A stretch of 64,000 nt of DNA. It comes from Helochares maculicollis. Lineage: Eukaryota > Arthropoda > Insecta > Coleoptera > Hydrophilidae. The position numbers and the translations under genes were made by a program. Location: assembly GCA_033557835.1 (NCBI GenBank), contig JAWQRO010000009.1:1-64000 (forward strand), in the 5' to 3' direction. Positions 25,376 through 36,525 of this stretch are shown in pieces (the stretch's first letter is position 1; every line of letters starts with the position of its first letter). The notes beneath the pieces are model-generated. The model searched no databases, had not been told where the DNA came from, and saw only the letters and a program-made list of their open reading frames with translations.

Positions 25376-26250
25376 GAACATAACGACCATCAAAGTGAAA
25401 GTAATTATATCATACGTCGCAAACTAATTCATATCTATGAAGAATTCGTCAGTACAAAGTTGCAATAATGCGTAGTTTAGCAAACTATATATAGATTTAC
25501 TGCCATTTGGAAAGGAATACGTGCAAAATATTGATTAATATGCTGATAAGATGTATGTATAATTAATTACTCCGCAGGCTAGCAATTAAAGAGTAGGCGT
25601 TGGAAATATAAATAACTTCAAATAAACTATAATAATTGTTCGTAGAATGCAGAAATTGTTACATATCGAAGTAAGTAAATTGTAAAGTAGTTATAAATTA
25701 AATGAATATCTTATTAGCTGTGATTGAATTTGACATATCGTATTAAATAAAAGCCCTAGCAAACAAACGCAGCTTCTCTACTATAAAAACAACGTTTGAT
25801 TTTTATTTCATGTTTACTAAGTTCAGGTGATTCACATGTTAACAAAAGCGTTATTCCTTGAATGAAGCTTATGCCTTCCTAGTTTAACGAACTTGCGTAA
25901 TCGTCAACAAGGAATTAAATACTTCGAAGTGAACGCATTAATTAAAAACCGGTCAAACATGCGTTGGTTGAAATTTATTGGGTCACTACTTTTTTCGGTT
26001 GTCAAGATTCCTTGTAAATGCTAGTTTTTTATAATATCGTCTGTTCGAGTCGAGCTTTAAGCGCAAACAAGGCGATTCTTAGAGAAGCAATAAAAGTCGT
26101 CCGACTTCGATCAATGACGTCATAGGGAATTCCGCCACAAGTATTTAGTTGAAATACTTTTTATAGACATGCATGGGATGCTATTTATTTGCCATCAAAA
26201 TAAATATTAATCTCTCATTGATTTACTAGCATGAATATTGTCCTAATATA

Positions 26251-26325
26251 AAAATTTGGAGGGTCTCCACTTAACTTCAACACATATTTATACTAGAATT
26301 TTAAGTGAAGACACTCCAGATTTTT
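26251..26325. repeat. Palindromic mini-element made of two composite-element left ends
   Basis: About 75 bp. The left half (ATTTGGAGGGTCTCCACTTAA) and the right half (TTAAGTGAAGACACTCCAGA) are inverted copies of the TCTGGAGTGTCTCCACT terminus seen at 5661, 15511 and 48921. Nothing but a short ACACATATTTATAC-like spacer is between them. Confidence 0.6.
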
Positions 26326-26520
26326 AGTCCAAGCACTTGTAGTGGTCCGATCACGTTGCACCTACTAATTTCTACGGCAATTACAACGTGTGCAAAGTTT
26401 CAACATGATACCTGCATTCGAACGAGTAATTTACTCGAACGCGGTGCAGGTAAACAAGTAGTTCCGGTGGCCCGGCAACTCCCAAACTCGATACAGATCT
26501 AGGATTTTGCGATTAGGCCG
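26326..26520 (-). repeat. Strongly diverged R570 fragment
   Basis: Recognisable only by ordered short matches such as GTGGTCCGATCACGTT, CAGGTAAACAAGTAGTTCCGG and GATACAGATCTAGG. It shows that the family has been resident for a long time, since neighbouring copies are much better preserved. Confidence 0.5.
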
Positions 26521-26937
26521 CACTCGACGACTTTGCATAGAGCAGCCGATTCCTTTTAAGATAAGAAAATAGACGAAGATATCGAGCCGGCAAGTTTGTT
26601 TTGGGCAAGGAATCATCCGCACTATAAAACGCGTCGGAATGTAGGTAATCGAGTTACAAATCGTATGATAATTTATCAAATTTCTAGTCGTGTAGCTAAA
26701 CACAAGAGGTAATCGAAGCATGAATGAATTTGGAATTTATAAAATGTTTTAGTGGCTTATCGTCAATTCAAAATAATGAATAATAATAGTATTAAAATAC
26801 ATAACATACGCAATAAAAACGCGCCGTAGTATTAAATCTGTCTAATTGTTAAGTCAGTTAGAAAATTTAATAACATTTGCCGAGAATAAGAAGGTAGAAT
26901 TGGAAGGTAGAAGGGAGCGGAAACGAAAATTCCTCAC

Positions 26938-27206
26938 CTGAGCAAGACATCTTTCTTTTTCGATTCGACCTCGTATTCCATGTAGTAAATTCCGCAATTA
27001 TTTATGATCGGGTTGGCCGAAACTGACATTTCCCTATGGTGATAGTTGCGGAAAGGAGCCTTCATGGTCGCAACTGTCGTGTCGCCGTCTCTGAACAACA
27101 AATGTCCGGTTTTAGATTCGACGTTCCATTTTTTCGGCAGCATGAACTTGATCAGGCCGGGGTAGAAATCTCGGACCTCCATCCCGGAAAAATGTTCTCC
27201 AGACAT
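26938..27206 (-). CDS. RanBPM-like SPRY-LisH-CTLH protein, exon 1
   Basis: First coding exon of the gene whose main exon is at 19872-21138. It starts with ATG at 27206-27204 (MSGEHFSGMEVRDFYPGL) and encodes residues 1-89 plus two bases, ending at CTCAG^GTGAGG. LPKKWNV matches the LPRSWSPKD opening of the RanBPM SPRY region, and CGIYYMEYEVESK matches ACGIYYFEVKIVSK. The frame continues exactly into exon 2 (AG+G = Arg90, then IGVKSERN). The 5' untranslated region and promoter above 27206 are not resolved. Confidence 0.85.
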
Positions 27207-28089
27207 TTACGTCGGATCGAGTCGGGCGCCGTGGAAAGCAAGTTGGCCTGGCGTTGTCGAGTTGATGATTGTGACGTACGAGTTAATTTGACGAGAATGC
27301 AAAAGGTAATTTGCCGAAGGTGCGGAGTTAACCTGATGGAAACGTCAGGTTGATATTTAGAATTTCGTCGGAAGCTAGCGCGATAGGTTTGAATTTTAAA
27401 AAGAAAATTCTTACCGGAGCGCTGGTGGGTGAGTCAAAGCGTTTGCACGTTATCAGCTTTGCAAAACAAAATATGAAATACTAACGGCACGAGTTGATGA
27501 AACATTGTTTTTATACTACCAAATCAAACGTTTCATATCGCTATTTACCAATAGGTTCGTGAGGAATTGGCGGCTCTATATTTTCAAACTAACTTCTTGC
27601 CGCAGTTGGCGTTGGCGTTGGCGGTGGCGGCAGACTGATCGTCAGATTTTGTACGTAGACGAGTCATTTCTCTATTTCTTTCCGTTGGAATTTCGAACGA
27701 TTGCCCGCCAAACATTCGACTTTCGGGGTGAAACGTTTCGAAACCGAAACTGTTTCCGCATAGTCCGTAATGGTCGCACTATTTCCTCGAATAACCGCAG
27801 CAACACCAGATTGGCGACCGATTTTCACGAAACTATTTCCAAAACAACACACTAAGTATTAAAACCGGTCACACTACACTCAAATCAGACGTAAATATCA
27901 CAAGCTAACAAATTTAAAAATTGACAAAAATATACGAATTTTTCCATCTATTTTTTCCAGCGCAAGCCAGATGTTTATGCCGCATTTGAAAAAGAATTGT
28001 TTACCTTCTGCAAAGTAAACAGTCGAGACATTATCTGTTGTAATGGGTTGCTCGAAAATCGAAACTGGAAATTTATTGCACGGATCAAA
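27207..28089. other. Upstream region of the RanBPM-like gene
   Basis: Contains a short GGCGTT/GGCGGT-rich run at 27605-27632. Open frames at 27505-27855 have no family match. No repeat recognised. Confidence 0.35.
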
Positions 28090-28590
28090 GACACTAACAA
28101 ACTCTTTATGCACGGTTTTAATTCGATTATCGAGCCAGCAAGTAACAAAATTGGTTAAAAATAACTATTATCAACTAATATTGTAATAAGATCTGTCAAT
28201 TAAAAGCGAATCTAATGGCTCAGCGGTTTAGTCAACTGTCTACTAATGCAAATGTCATAGGTTCTAGCCTGGCCGATGGATAACCTTTTTTTTCTACAAT
28301 TGATTTTAAATCCTACTTTTCATTCAAATGCGAATAATAAAATTATAATGTAACATTTACTTTCAACATGAGGAAAATGAAGTGTTGCTATAAAACTATA
28401 TTAGTAGCGTACAAAATATTAAATTTGAAAAATAAAGTTGGTTAAAAACACTTGCCTTGCGCCGACTGAGATTTTGAAAGCATGAACATGGAAATTCTAC
28501 ATTAAGTATTTTTCTTATTCTTCTACGATATAACAGTCGGCGTCGATTTTTATCCTGTCAGTTTCGTTTTTGAGGTTACAAATTTTTAAA
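28090..28590 (+). repeat. T module (tRNA-derived) with hairpin
   Basis: tRNA-like core about 28205-28280 (A box TGGCTCAGCGGTTTAG, diverged B box), then the conserved tail with GTAACATTTACTTTCAACATGAGG, and the hairpin arms GCGCCGACTGAG and CAGTCGGCGTC (about 28460-28545). It lies next to the R570 array that starts at 28690. Confidence 0.7.
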
Positions 28591-28689
28591 AAATAGACTC
28601 GTGCAAGTGTTACAAGCGTTTAACACTGAAAATTTTACGCCAAACAATTCATCGCTGTGTCGTCCACGAGAATCGCAAGCTAGTGGGGC

Positions 28690-30290
28690 GGTAATTTGGA
28701 ATTTTGAGTGTCCCTGAATCCATTTTGACCATTTTTGGCATATTGTCTGTGTGTGTACACTCGATAGCGGTCAGACCGTTTGAGCTGGAGCGATGAAATT
28801 TGGCATACGACCATTATCGCAATAAATTACATTTGTATCAACTTTTGAGGCATGTAGAATCACCGGAAGTAGCCGTTTACCTACACAGTTTTGAAATATT
28901 TCCAAGTAAAGTAGCCTTTAAAATTAAACCATCGGAATAAAATTTCGTACACATCTTCAATATCGCAAAAAACTGACAGATACAAATTTTCAACATGCTT
29001 GAAGGACCGGAAGTGCTATTTTTATAATTTTGAAAATTCCAATTTTAGTAGGCTTTGGAGTAAAATATTTAAAAAACATGTTACAAAATGCTTAGCATGG
29101 AAAATATATCAATAACAAATAGTTCCGTGTAATTTTGAAAACCCGATGTGGGACTTGACCATCATAAATTTCATTTTTACATTCCCGTATACTGTACGAA
29201 GTATAGTAAAGGGAAGGTATTGGAATCATGAAATAATTCGACCTCAAGATATTGACGGATCTCCACGTTTTGAGTGCCCCTGAATCTATTTTGACCATTT
29301 TGTGGCACGTTAGTAAATGTCTAAGCATGATAACGGTCAAACCGTTTGAACTGGAACAATGAAATTTGGTATACGGCCATTATCGTAAAAACTAGATCCG
29401 TATCAACTTTTGAGGTATGTAGGACTATTGGAAGTACCCGTTTACCTACACAGTTTTGAAATTTTTCCAAGTAAAGTAGTCTTTGAAATTAAACCATCGG
29501 AATGAAATTTCGTACACATCTTAAATATCCCAAAAAACTGACTGATGCAAATTTTCAACATGATCGGAGCACCGGAAGTACTATTTTTATAATTTTGAAA
29601 ATTCCAATTTTAGTTGACTTTGGAATGAAAATTTTTACAAAAATGTTACAAAAATTCTTAGCATGGAAAATATAGCAATAACAAATAGTTCCGTGTAAAT
29701 TTGAAACCCGGAAGTGGAACTTTACCGTCATAAATTTCATTTTTACATTCCCGTATACCATACGAAGTACAATAAAGGGAAGGTATTGGGATCGTGAAAA
29801 CATTTGATCTCGGGATTTTGACGGATCTCCACGTTTTGAGTGCCCCTGAATCCATTTTGACCATTTTTGGCACGTCAGTAAGTGTCTAAACATGATAACG
29901 GTCAGACCGTTTGAGCTGGAACAATGAAATTTGGCCTACGGCCATTATCAATAAAACTTAGATCTGTATCAACTTTTTAGGCCTGTAGGAGCACCGAAAG
30001 TACCCGTTTACCTACACAGTTTTGAAATTTTTCCAAGTAAAGTAGTCTTTAAAATTAAACTATCGAAATGAAATTTCGTACACATCTTAAATATTGCAAA
30101 AAACGGACACATACAAATTTTCAACACGATCGGAGCACCGGAAGTACTATTTTTATAATTTTGGAAATTCCAATTTTAGTAGGCCTTGGAATGAAAAATT
30201 TTACAAAAATGCCTAGCATGGAAAATATAGCAATAAGAAATAGTTCCGTTTAAATTTGAAAACCGGAAGTGGGACTTTACCGTCATAACG
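28690..30290 (+). repeat. R570 tandem array, three units
   Basis: Three units head to tail in + orientation, with borders ACATTCCCGTATACTGTACG at about 29180 and ACATTCCCGTATACCATACG at about 29746, a period of 566 bp. Each unit contains CCTGAATCCATTTTGACCAT, CGGTCAGACCGTTTGAGCTG, a TTTACCTACACAGTTTTGAA run and several CCGGAAGT strings. It is the clearest example in the window of the unit's tandem arrangement. No coding capacity. Confidence 0.88.
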
Positions 30291-30720
30291 GTGCCGCAGA
30301 CGGTTTCTGCATAATATTCTTTAACCCAGCATGGTCTATCGGCATTATTTTGATTATGTCAGGAGTCCCAAATTAGGCAAATTTTCAACATTTTTATTTA
30401 TAGTTAGAAAATAGCAGATCGTGTTTACATTGCCGTTCTAAGCATGTGGTTTAAAAAATGGAAATGAATTCTGCAACACTCTGCACAGAAGGGGATTAAA
30501 GGGAAAAAAGACAGTTTTATTCGATAATATATTTATTTGGTTTAGAAATTCACATCACAAATAAAATATGCAATAATGAATTGAATAGAAAATTTGATAT
30601 GTATAGTTAATAAACCAGCCTTTCGTGTAAAATATTCTCTATAATCAAGGTAACTTCGATAAATAATATATATTTTCATATAATATTGCTCATCGGGAAC
30701 ATAAACCTCCACTGCTAGTC
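30291..30720. other. Intergenic DNA, no gene seen
   Basis: AT-rich, no exon or repeat recognised between the R570 array and the following module B. Confidence 0.4.
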
Positions 30721-30995
30721 GAAAAAATATATTTTTGACATAAAGTTCATTTTTTTATGAATTTATGTTCTAAAATTGGACCCTTCCTTTAGTTATGAGT
30801 TTACATTTTAAAATTGAAGCCTTCGCAAAGGGTTTTTACAAGCGTTCCATATTGCAGACTAGTGAATAGTATATATATATATATATTTTTTTTTACACAC
30901 AAAGTTTTATACAGTACATAAAGAAATATGAAAAATATTCCCATGATATATATGTACTGATAAAGAATGGAATATTGCTTAATTAATGCGTTGAA
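30721..30995 (+). repeat. Module B of the R570 composite family
   Basis: AT-rich module with AAATTGGACCCTTCCTTTAG, AAGCCTTCGCAAAGGGTTTT and a TA-rich run at about 30870-30890. It is homologous to 1651-1880 and 60380-60610, and to 5800-6000 and 49000-49240 in reverse. It is separated from the R570 array by about 430 bp of other DNA. Confidence 0.65.
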
Positions 30996-31044
30996 TATAG
31001 ACATTAACGTTAGTGTTAATTATGTATATTAAAACTTTTGCTTT

Positions 31045-31600
31045 TAGTTTGCTCAAAAATTGTTACAGTTTTTGCAAGATTTCCAGCTGGGATGCTGCGG
31101 AATCAAGAATTACCGTGAATACACCTATACATGGTTTTAATTTGCTTATCGAGTCAAACTTTGGCTAATATTAGTCAAAAATATTTATTATGACTTAATA
31201 TCATAATAATACATGTCAGAAATAAGAAAACGTAATGGCTCAGCGGTAAAGACACATGTTTACTAATGCAAAGGTCAAGGATTCGAGTCTGGCCGCCGGC
31301 GATTTTACTTTTTTTTCTGCAATTGATTTTAAATCTTTCTTTTGACTCAAATGCGAATAATAAAAATTATAATGTAACATTTATTTACAACATGAGGAAA
31401 ATGAAGTGTTGTTATTCAATTATATTGCTTGCGTAGAAAATATTAGATTTGAAAATTAAAGTTGACTTTATACGCATGAACATGGAAAATCCACATTAAG
31501 TATTTTTCTTCTTCTTCTACGATATAACAGTCGGCGTCGATTCTCAGCCTGTCAGTTTCGTTTGTGAGGTTATAAATTTTAAAAAATAGAATCGTGCAAG
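31045..31600 (+). repeat. T module (tRNA-derived) with hairpin
   Basis: Core at about 31228-31300 (A box TGGCTCAGCGGTAAAG and B box region GGATTCGAGTCTGG), conserved 3' tail, and the second hairpin arm CAGTCGGCGTCGATTCTCAGC near 31530. The first arm is lost; the sequence reads AAAGTTGACTTTATACGC instead. Confidence 0.7.
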
Positions 31601-31617
31601 TGTTACAAGATTTACAA

Positions 31618-31832
31618 AAATTCGTTAGGGAATTAAGGCTGTAATTCAGCTGGAGCATAGTGTTCTGGGTAAGTGCGGTGTTTTTATAGGCGGGCAGTGG
31701 ATGAGCCACTGCCGATTCTGACACTACTAAATAATTTTTATGTCGATGATCCTTTTGTGCGGCCTCCTCGGCCATAAACTCGTCAAATGTGGATGTAGGA
31801 GTTCGTTTCTGAAGGTTAACTCTCGGCTGGAA
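31618..31832 (-). CDS. Candidate exon of an unknown protein
   Basis: On -, after an acceptor-like CCGAATTCAG, a phase-0 frame reads FQPRVNLQKRTPTSTFDEFM, then AEEAAQKDHRHKNYLVVSES and more, up to a possible TTTTTGTAAATC donor at about 31617. The first 35 residues have the composition of a real hydrophilic protein segment, but I recognise no family and see no neighbouring exon. The frame later runs into the T module, so the 3' limit is uncertain. This is a candidate only. Confidence 0.25.
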
Positions 31833-33379
31833 CTGAATTCGGCAAGGTTACGTCGAGATTCAGTGGGGAAGGGGTTCAATTAAGCGGAAGGGGGCCTCCA
31901 CGAAGCGGAATAAGCCTGCAGGCACGTGGAATAAACCTGAGGGGCAAATACGTGTGAAGAATCTCATCGACGCGAGAAGTCGAATAAATTCCCATCATCT
32001 CCCTCTTTGACTTTCGTCCTCCCATCTGCGACAGCACATCTTAACTAATTAAGAGCCGTCGATGGCCTGTATCTGTTTCGGGATTTGTAAATTGGAGCAA
32101 ATTCGAGCGCGATCTGGGTCGCGGCGTTAACGTCGATCGGGCAAAACGGCCTTTTCCGTAACGCCACGGCTCAATTCCACATCAAAGGACGCGTTTTCCA
32201 AATCCAATTTCCACTTAAGCAGAAAACGATCGTAATAACAGGGAGACCTCCCGCATCCATCGTTTCCAATTCCTAGAGTGAGAGAGATTGAGAGGGGAGG
32301 GGGGGGGGCTAGAGATAGAGTAATTTTTTTATTTTCTCCGGTAACCCTTCGCGAGGATGCAAAGATGTAGGCATAATTTCCTGACCGAAAATTCCATCCA
32401 AGTCATCAAACACGATAAAAGCGGCGCCGCCGCTCCCGGGACATGTTGTATTAACTCGCTTGTTAAAGTTTGAAAGTTTTAATAACATCTAGATGTTAGT
32501 CGAGTCTATTCGCCCACAGCCCAACCCAACACACACACCAGAGCGGAGCGGGAGACGTGATCTAAAAGATAAAAAGCGCCAGCTCCGCTTTATATAATTC
32601 GATTTTAAAAAGTATTTAGGCAGGCACCTACCTTTTTATCAAAAAGATTATTTTCCCCGTCCGTTCGGGTACGTGCTTCGGCTGCCGTAACCCGTAGGCT
32701 CGCTTCCTCTTTTATTTCATCGGACTGGCACCGAACATAAAAATTTATAAGGGATACTCTAGCTCGGGGAATCGATACCGTGACGGTTGTTCTAACAACT
32801 TTGATGGCAAGAAAAAGGATACGACACATCTAAAATACTCTTTCTCCCAAATCTTACGTTTAACCAATATCGATGTTGGCATATTTTTTTTTACTTCGGG
32901 AGAGATCTCTTCTCTTCTACCGGAGTTGGTCTGACTGATGGACTGGATATGTGCTGATCTTCTATGTTTAGAAGTCATACTCAGCTGTGGGATGGCAGAT
33001 CCTCTTCGTTAATTCGAAAGCGACCTCATCTTCGCCACTATACACGTTAGTAGCACCTGCTCCTAATTTGGATCGTCTCCCAAATCTCCCTGCCTGATTT
33101 GGTCTGAGTTGGTGGAAAACTTTTTATATACTGTCTTGGTGTACTAGCTTGACCAATCTTTTTTGCAGTTCGATAAGAAAATCCCAATTTTATGGCCTGA
33201 AATACACTTTACTATTCAATATTTAATACTCTCCCTGAGCATCAATACTCTTCCCTTCCTACGAGGTTCGAATTTATGACCTCCATCTTTGAAGTGAGAA
33301 TCTGGAAGGGCTGCGAAATACGCTTCCCCATTTGTTATGACCTCATCATTTGATGAACAGCACTTCCCAGGCATGAATT
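31833..33379. other. Intergenic DNA, no recognised gene
   Basis: Moderately GC-rich stretch with a poly-G run at about 32298-32309. A 46-codon open frame on - near 32985-33120 (GRFGRRSKLGAGATNVYS) and open frames at 32605-32978 are not attributable to a family. Confidence 0.35.
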
Positions 33380-34000
33380 TGTTTAGCGCTGGAAGTCGCT
33401 AGTGAGTACGATGGATTCGAACAATTTAAACTTTAATTCGTGGATTTTAAGCGTTGTCAAAATGGTTCCGTGACACGGTGCATTGTCCTGAAGAAATAGT
33501 CCATAAACATAATTCCTTTCGCATCCCTAAAAACTGATGCACTCTTGTTTTGATTCAGGATGATGGCGATAGACCCAAATCTTACCCACACACAAAATCC
33601 AGTTTGTCGTTTCGAAAACGCTCTAAATGTTACTGAGAAAATTGCATTCGAAAATGTTTACTCTCCATCGTTAGCGAATACGCCACTCATTGTGCACACA
33701 CCTTGCTGAAGCCCAATAGTTCAGTCAAAATTTTGCTTATAGCAGATTGTTTAATGAGATACCTATTGTAGAACTTCCACTAAATCTCTTTCAGTCATTT
33801 GACGATTTTCCAAAACGATATCCTGTATTTTTCTGCGATTTTTGGTGTTGTTTCGGGTTTTGGACATCCTTGACGTAAATCGTCTTCACGACTTGTACCA
33901 CCACGTTTAAATTCAGCAACGCATGTCGAAGATTCCTCACAGAAGATAAGGTATTACGACCATGAAAACTTTCATAGAAAAGATTTTCATAGACTTTCAC
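33380..34000 (-). mobile_element. Mariner fragment, N-terminal and central transposase region
   Basis: Reverse-strand frames give CVAEFKRGGTS, then EDDLRQGCPKPETTPKIAEK, a KVCAQ region, SKHFRMQFSQ-HLERFRNDKLDF and HQFLGMRKELCLW. This order matches the mariner helix-turn-helix to DE(T/S)W region. Several stops and frameshifts. The copy at 43590-44150 is the same lineage and can be aligned base by base with it. Confidence 0.7.
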
Positions 34001-34440
34001 GTTTTTAGTGCCCCAGAGTCAATTTTGACCATTTTTGGTCTGTGTGTGTAGTTAAGTAAATACGACAGCGATCGTATTATTTTAAATGAAGCGATGAAAT
34101 TTGATATGCAGCCATTATCGCAAAAACTTAGATCTGTATCAAGTTTTAAAGCGTGTAGGACAACCGGAAGTACCTGTTTACCTATACAGTTTTGAAAATT
34201 TTTCAAGTAAAGTAGTCTTTAAAATTAAGCTATCTGATTGAAAATGCGTGCACATCTTAAATATCACAGAAAAACGACAGATGCGAATTTTCAACATGAT
34301 CGAAGCACCGGAAGTGCTATTTTCATAATTTTGAAAATTTCAATAGTGGGACTTTACCGTCATAAATACAATTTTTTAATTATGAATTTACGTTCTAAAA
34401 TTCTTAAAATAGGCGTTTAAATAAAGCTACAGACTTGAAA
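34001..34440 (+). repeat. R570 repeat unit, partial
   Basis: + orientation: GTGCCCCAGAGTCAATTTTGACC, then CGCAAAAACTTAGATCTGTA, ACAACCGGAAGTACCTGTTT and GAAGCACCGGAAGTGCTATT; an internal deletion follows (CAATAGTGGGACTTTACCG joins two distant parts of the unit). Confidence 0.75.
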
Positions 34441-34532
34441 TTTGTTACACTTTTGAAAGGCAGTAAAAAAAGTTATATTTAAAGAGTCAATGCGAAAGGG
34501 CTACTAGAGACGGGCCTTTTTATTATAATTTT

Positions 34533-35176
34533 AAGAGGGGGGTCAATCACGGACAAGAGCTCGATTGGGGGTAAATCATTGAATATACTCCTAAATATGA
34601 ATAATAGCGTAAATATCCATGTATAAATAAATGAACTGGTTGATGACTGACCGATTGACTCATCAATTCCGAGTCTAAATCGCTGAATTAAGCGAGTGAA
34701 ATTACTTAAAGAAGTTGCCTCCATCGTGTAGGTAACAATAACTGAATCATTTTTTCAAATTCCTATTCTAAGTGAATCGAAATGGAAATTGAATGCTTTT
34801 GGAACGACTCCTATTTGTCAAAAACTAAAGAAACTACAAACACCAAAATTGTACTTTCAAAAACTTCATTCGAAATTGAAATTTAAATTTGTTCATTTTT
34901 CTAAAATTCAATCCACAAAAGGGATGCTCTTCCAACTTATCCTCCAGGCCTTGTCTTTCCAGACTCCCACGTATTTAGATCGCCGCAACATATCTTGGCT
35001 GGACAGAGCATCACCAAACGCAGAGTTGCAAGTCGGACAATGCATCTCTTGATATATTGATTCCCGCGGCTACGATTTTTACATTCCCGTATGGGAAGGA
35101 TCATAAAACAATTTGACTTGGGGATTTTGATAGATCCTCACGTTTCAAATCCTCTGATTCTATTTTAACCATTTTT
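34533..35176 (+). repeat. Left arm of long inverted repeat 1
   Basis: About 640 bp that reappears inverted at 37358-37986. The arms share GGGGGTCAATCACGGACAAG, GACCGATTGACTCATCAATT, GTTGCCTCCATCGTGTAGGT and ATGCATCTCTTGATATATTG. The main difference is a roughly 20-bp segment near 34572-34592 absent from the right arm. The inner ends lie in R570 sequence. An 80-codon open frame present in both arms is explained by the duplication and has no known family. Confidence 0.85.
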
Positions 35177-35395
35177 ACATATTCGCATTACTATACAAAG
35201 TATAGCAAAAGGAAGGTATTGGGATCGTGAGAAAAATTCGACCTCGGGATTTTGGCAGATCTCCACGTTTTGAGTCCCCTGATTCCATTTTGACCATTTA
35301 TGGCATGTTGTCTCTGTGTATGTGTGCTTCTGTATGTGTGTATGTAAACACGATAGTGATCAGACCATCTGAGGTGGACAGATCAACTTGAAATT
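35075..35395 (+). repeat. R570 pieces at the inner edge of inverted repeat 1
   Basis: Two adjacent partial R570 borders: ACATTCCCGTATGGGAAGG at about 35079 (part of the inverted-repeat arm) and ACTATACAAAGTATAGCAAAA at about 35192, followed by the start of the unit up to ACGATAGTGATCAGACCATC. Confidence 0.7.
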
Positions 35396-36525
35396 TAATG
35401 CACGGCTTAAGTACAACGAAAAATAGGTGGAATAGACCTCCTAGATTAATTTAATAAGGTCGTCTGGCAATGTCGTAGAGTTAAAGTGTGCGGACTTTCA
35501 GACAAACGAGGGTAATGTTAATCCAAATGCGTTTTAATGGTCTTTATGGATTAGCCCGAATTTAGCCGCGACCAAAAGATAATAATTCAACCAAAAGTTT
35601 AATTGAAAACGAGATGATCCTTTATCCGCACATGCTGTATTCATTTGTTCGTGGCATAGATTACACCCTTATTATCCCTTTGCCCGAAATACTTTACGGC
35701 GCATTTAACGCTGTGAAAATTTCAAGGAAATATTACTCAGTCGGGGCGCGAAAATGTAACGTTCATTTCCTCACTTCATCGATTTTTATGCAACCGATTT
35801 AGGAAATAAGCTCAATAGTTTACATTAATTAAAAAAAAAGAAATTTTTTCTACGGAAGTGGGCAGAGGCCTAAATGATGATTGATTTTGATGGCATTTCA
35901 ATTTTTTGTGCCGAATATCTGTATGTTTGTGTTTGCGTTATCGATAAAAAATACATTAGCAAGCTAGAAACAACAGTTTTAGATGGCAAAGGAAGAGGGC
36001 CCCAAATTGGAAAATAACGAGCAATTTTGTTACCGTAATTGAGAAATGATTCGATTTGTGGAAACGTTTGCAAATCGGGTCGCCCGATCGAAATGATTTT
36101 TAGGTTTATCGAGGGCGCAAGACAAACAAAAAAGCAAAACTAATGATTTGTTGGATGTAAGCAAGAGTCCCCCATTAGGATAATTAACTCCTCTGCGTAA
36201 TGCGCACTTCACTCACGTATAATTTGTACCTTGTTTACAAAGTTCCCGATACCGTGTTTGTCAAATGCGAGTTTGATTGGGATAAATTAGATGTGAAAAG
36301 TTCAAAGACGGGGCTGAAGTAGCTGTTTTATCGAATATGATTAGTCGACGTTTACCGATTCCTAAGACTTGCCATTTTATTAGATGTGTGCAGTCATTTA
36401 TGATTTACGTTACCTTTCACGCAAAATGTTGATTTTAAAACCGTACTTTTCTCTGGGCCCGCTTTTGAATATACAGCACGTTTACTAACCGTGTTAGTCG
36501 AACTTCATTGGAAATTCTAGACAGT
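35396..36525. other. Single-copy spacer of inverted repeat 1
   Basis: About 1.1 kb with no recognised repeat or gene. Short open frames at 35614-35802 and 35870-36212 have no family match. Confidence 0.4.

Larger units (their letters stand above)
21139..26937 (-). other. Intron of the RanBPM-like gene
   Basis: The 5,799-bp intron has a GTGAGG donor and a TTATAATTTCAG acceptor (both on -). It is filled with R570 units in both orientations, two T modules and a palindromic mini-element, listed separately. The parts without repeats (22840-23740, 25380-26250, 26520-26930) show no exon I can recognise. Confidence 0.8.

Noticed and set aside
28690..30290. Open frames of 60-110 codons inside R570 units
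   Set aside because: They recur wherever the unit occurs, differ between copies by frameshifts and stops, and have no domain.
32985..33120. Open frame on - with GRFGRRSKLGAG, thought of as a pogo/Tigger transposase piece
   Set aside because: Only the GRFGRR string fits; the following residues do not match the family.
34789..35052. Open frame shared by both arms of inverted repeat 1 (also 37498-37746 on -)
   Set aside because: Similarity is explained by the inverted duplication; no domain and no start or splice context.
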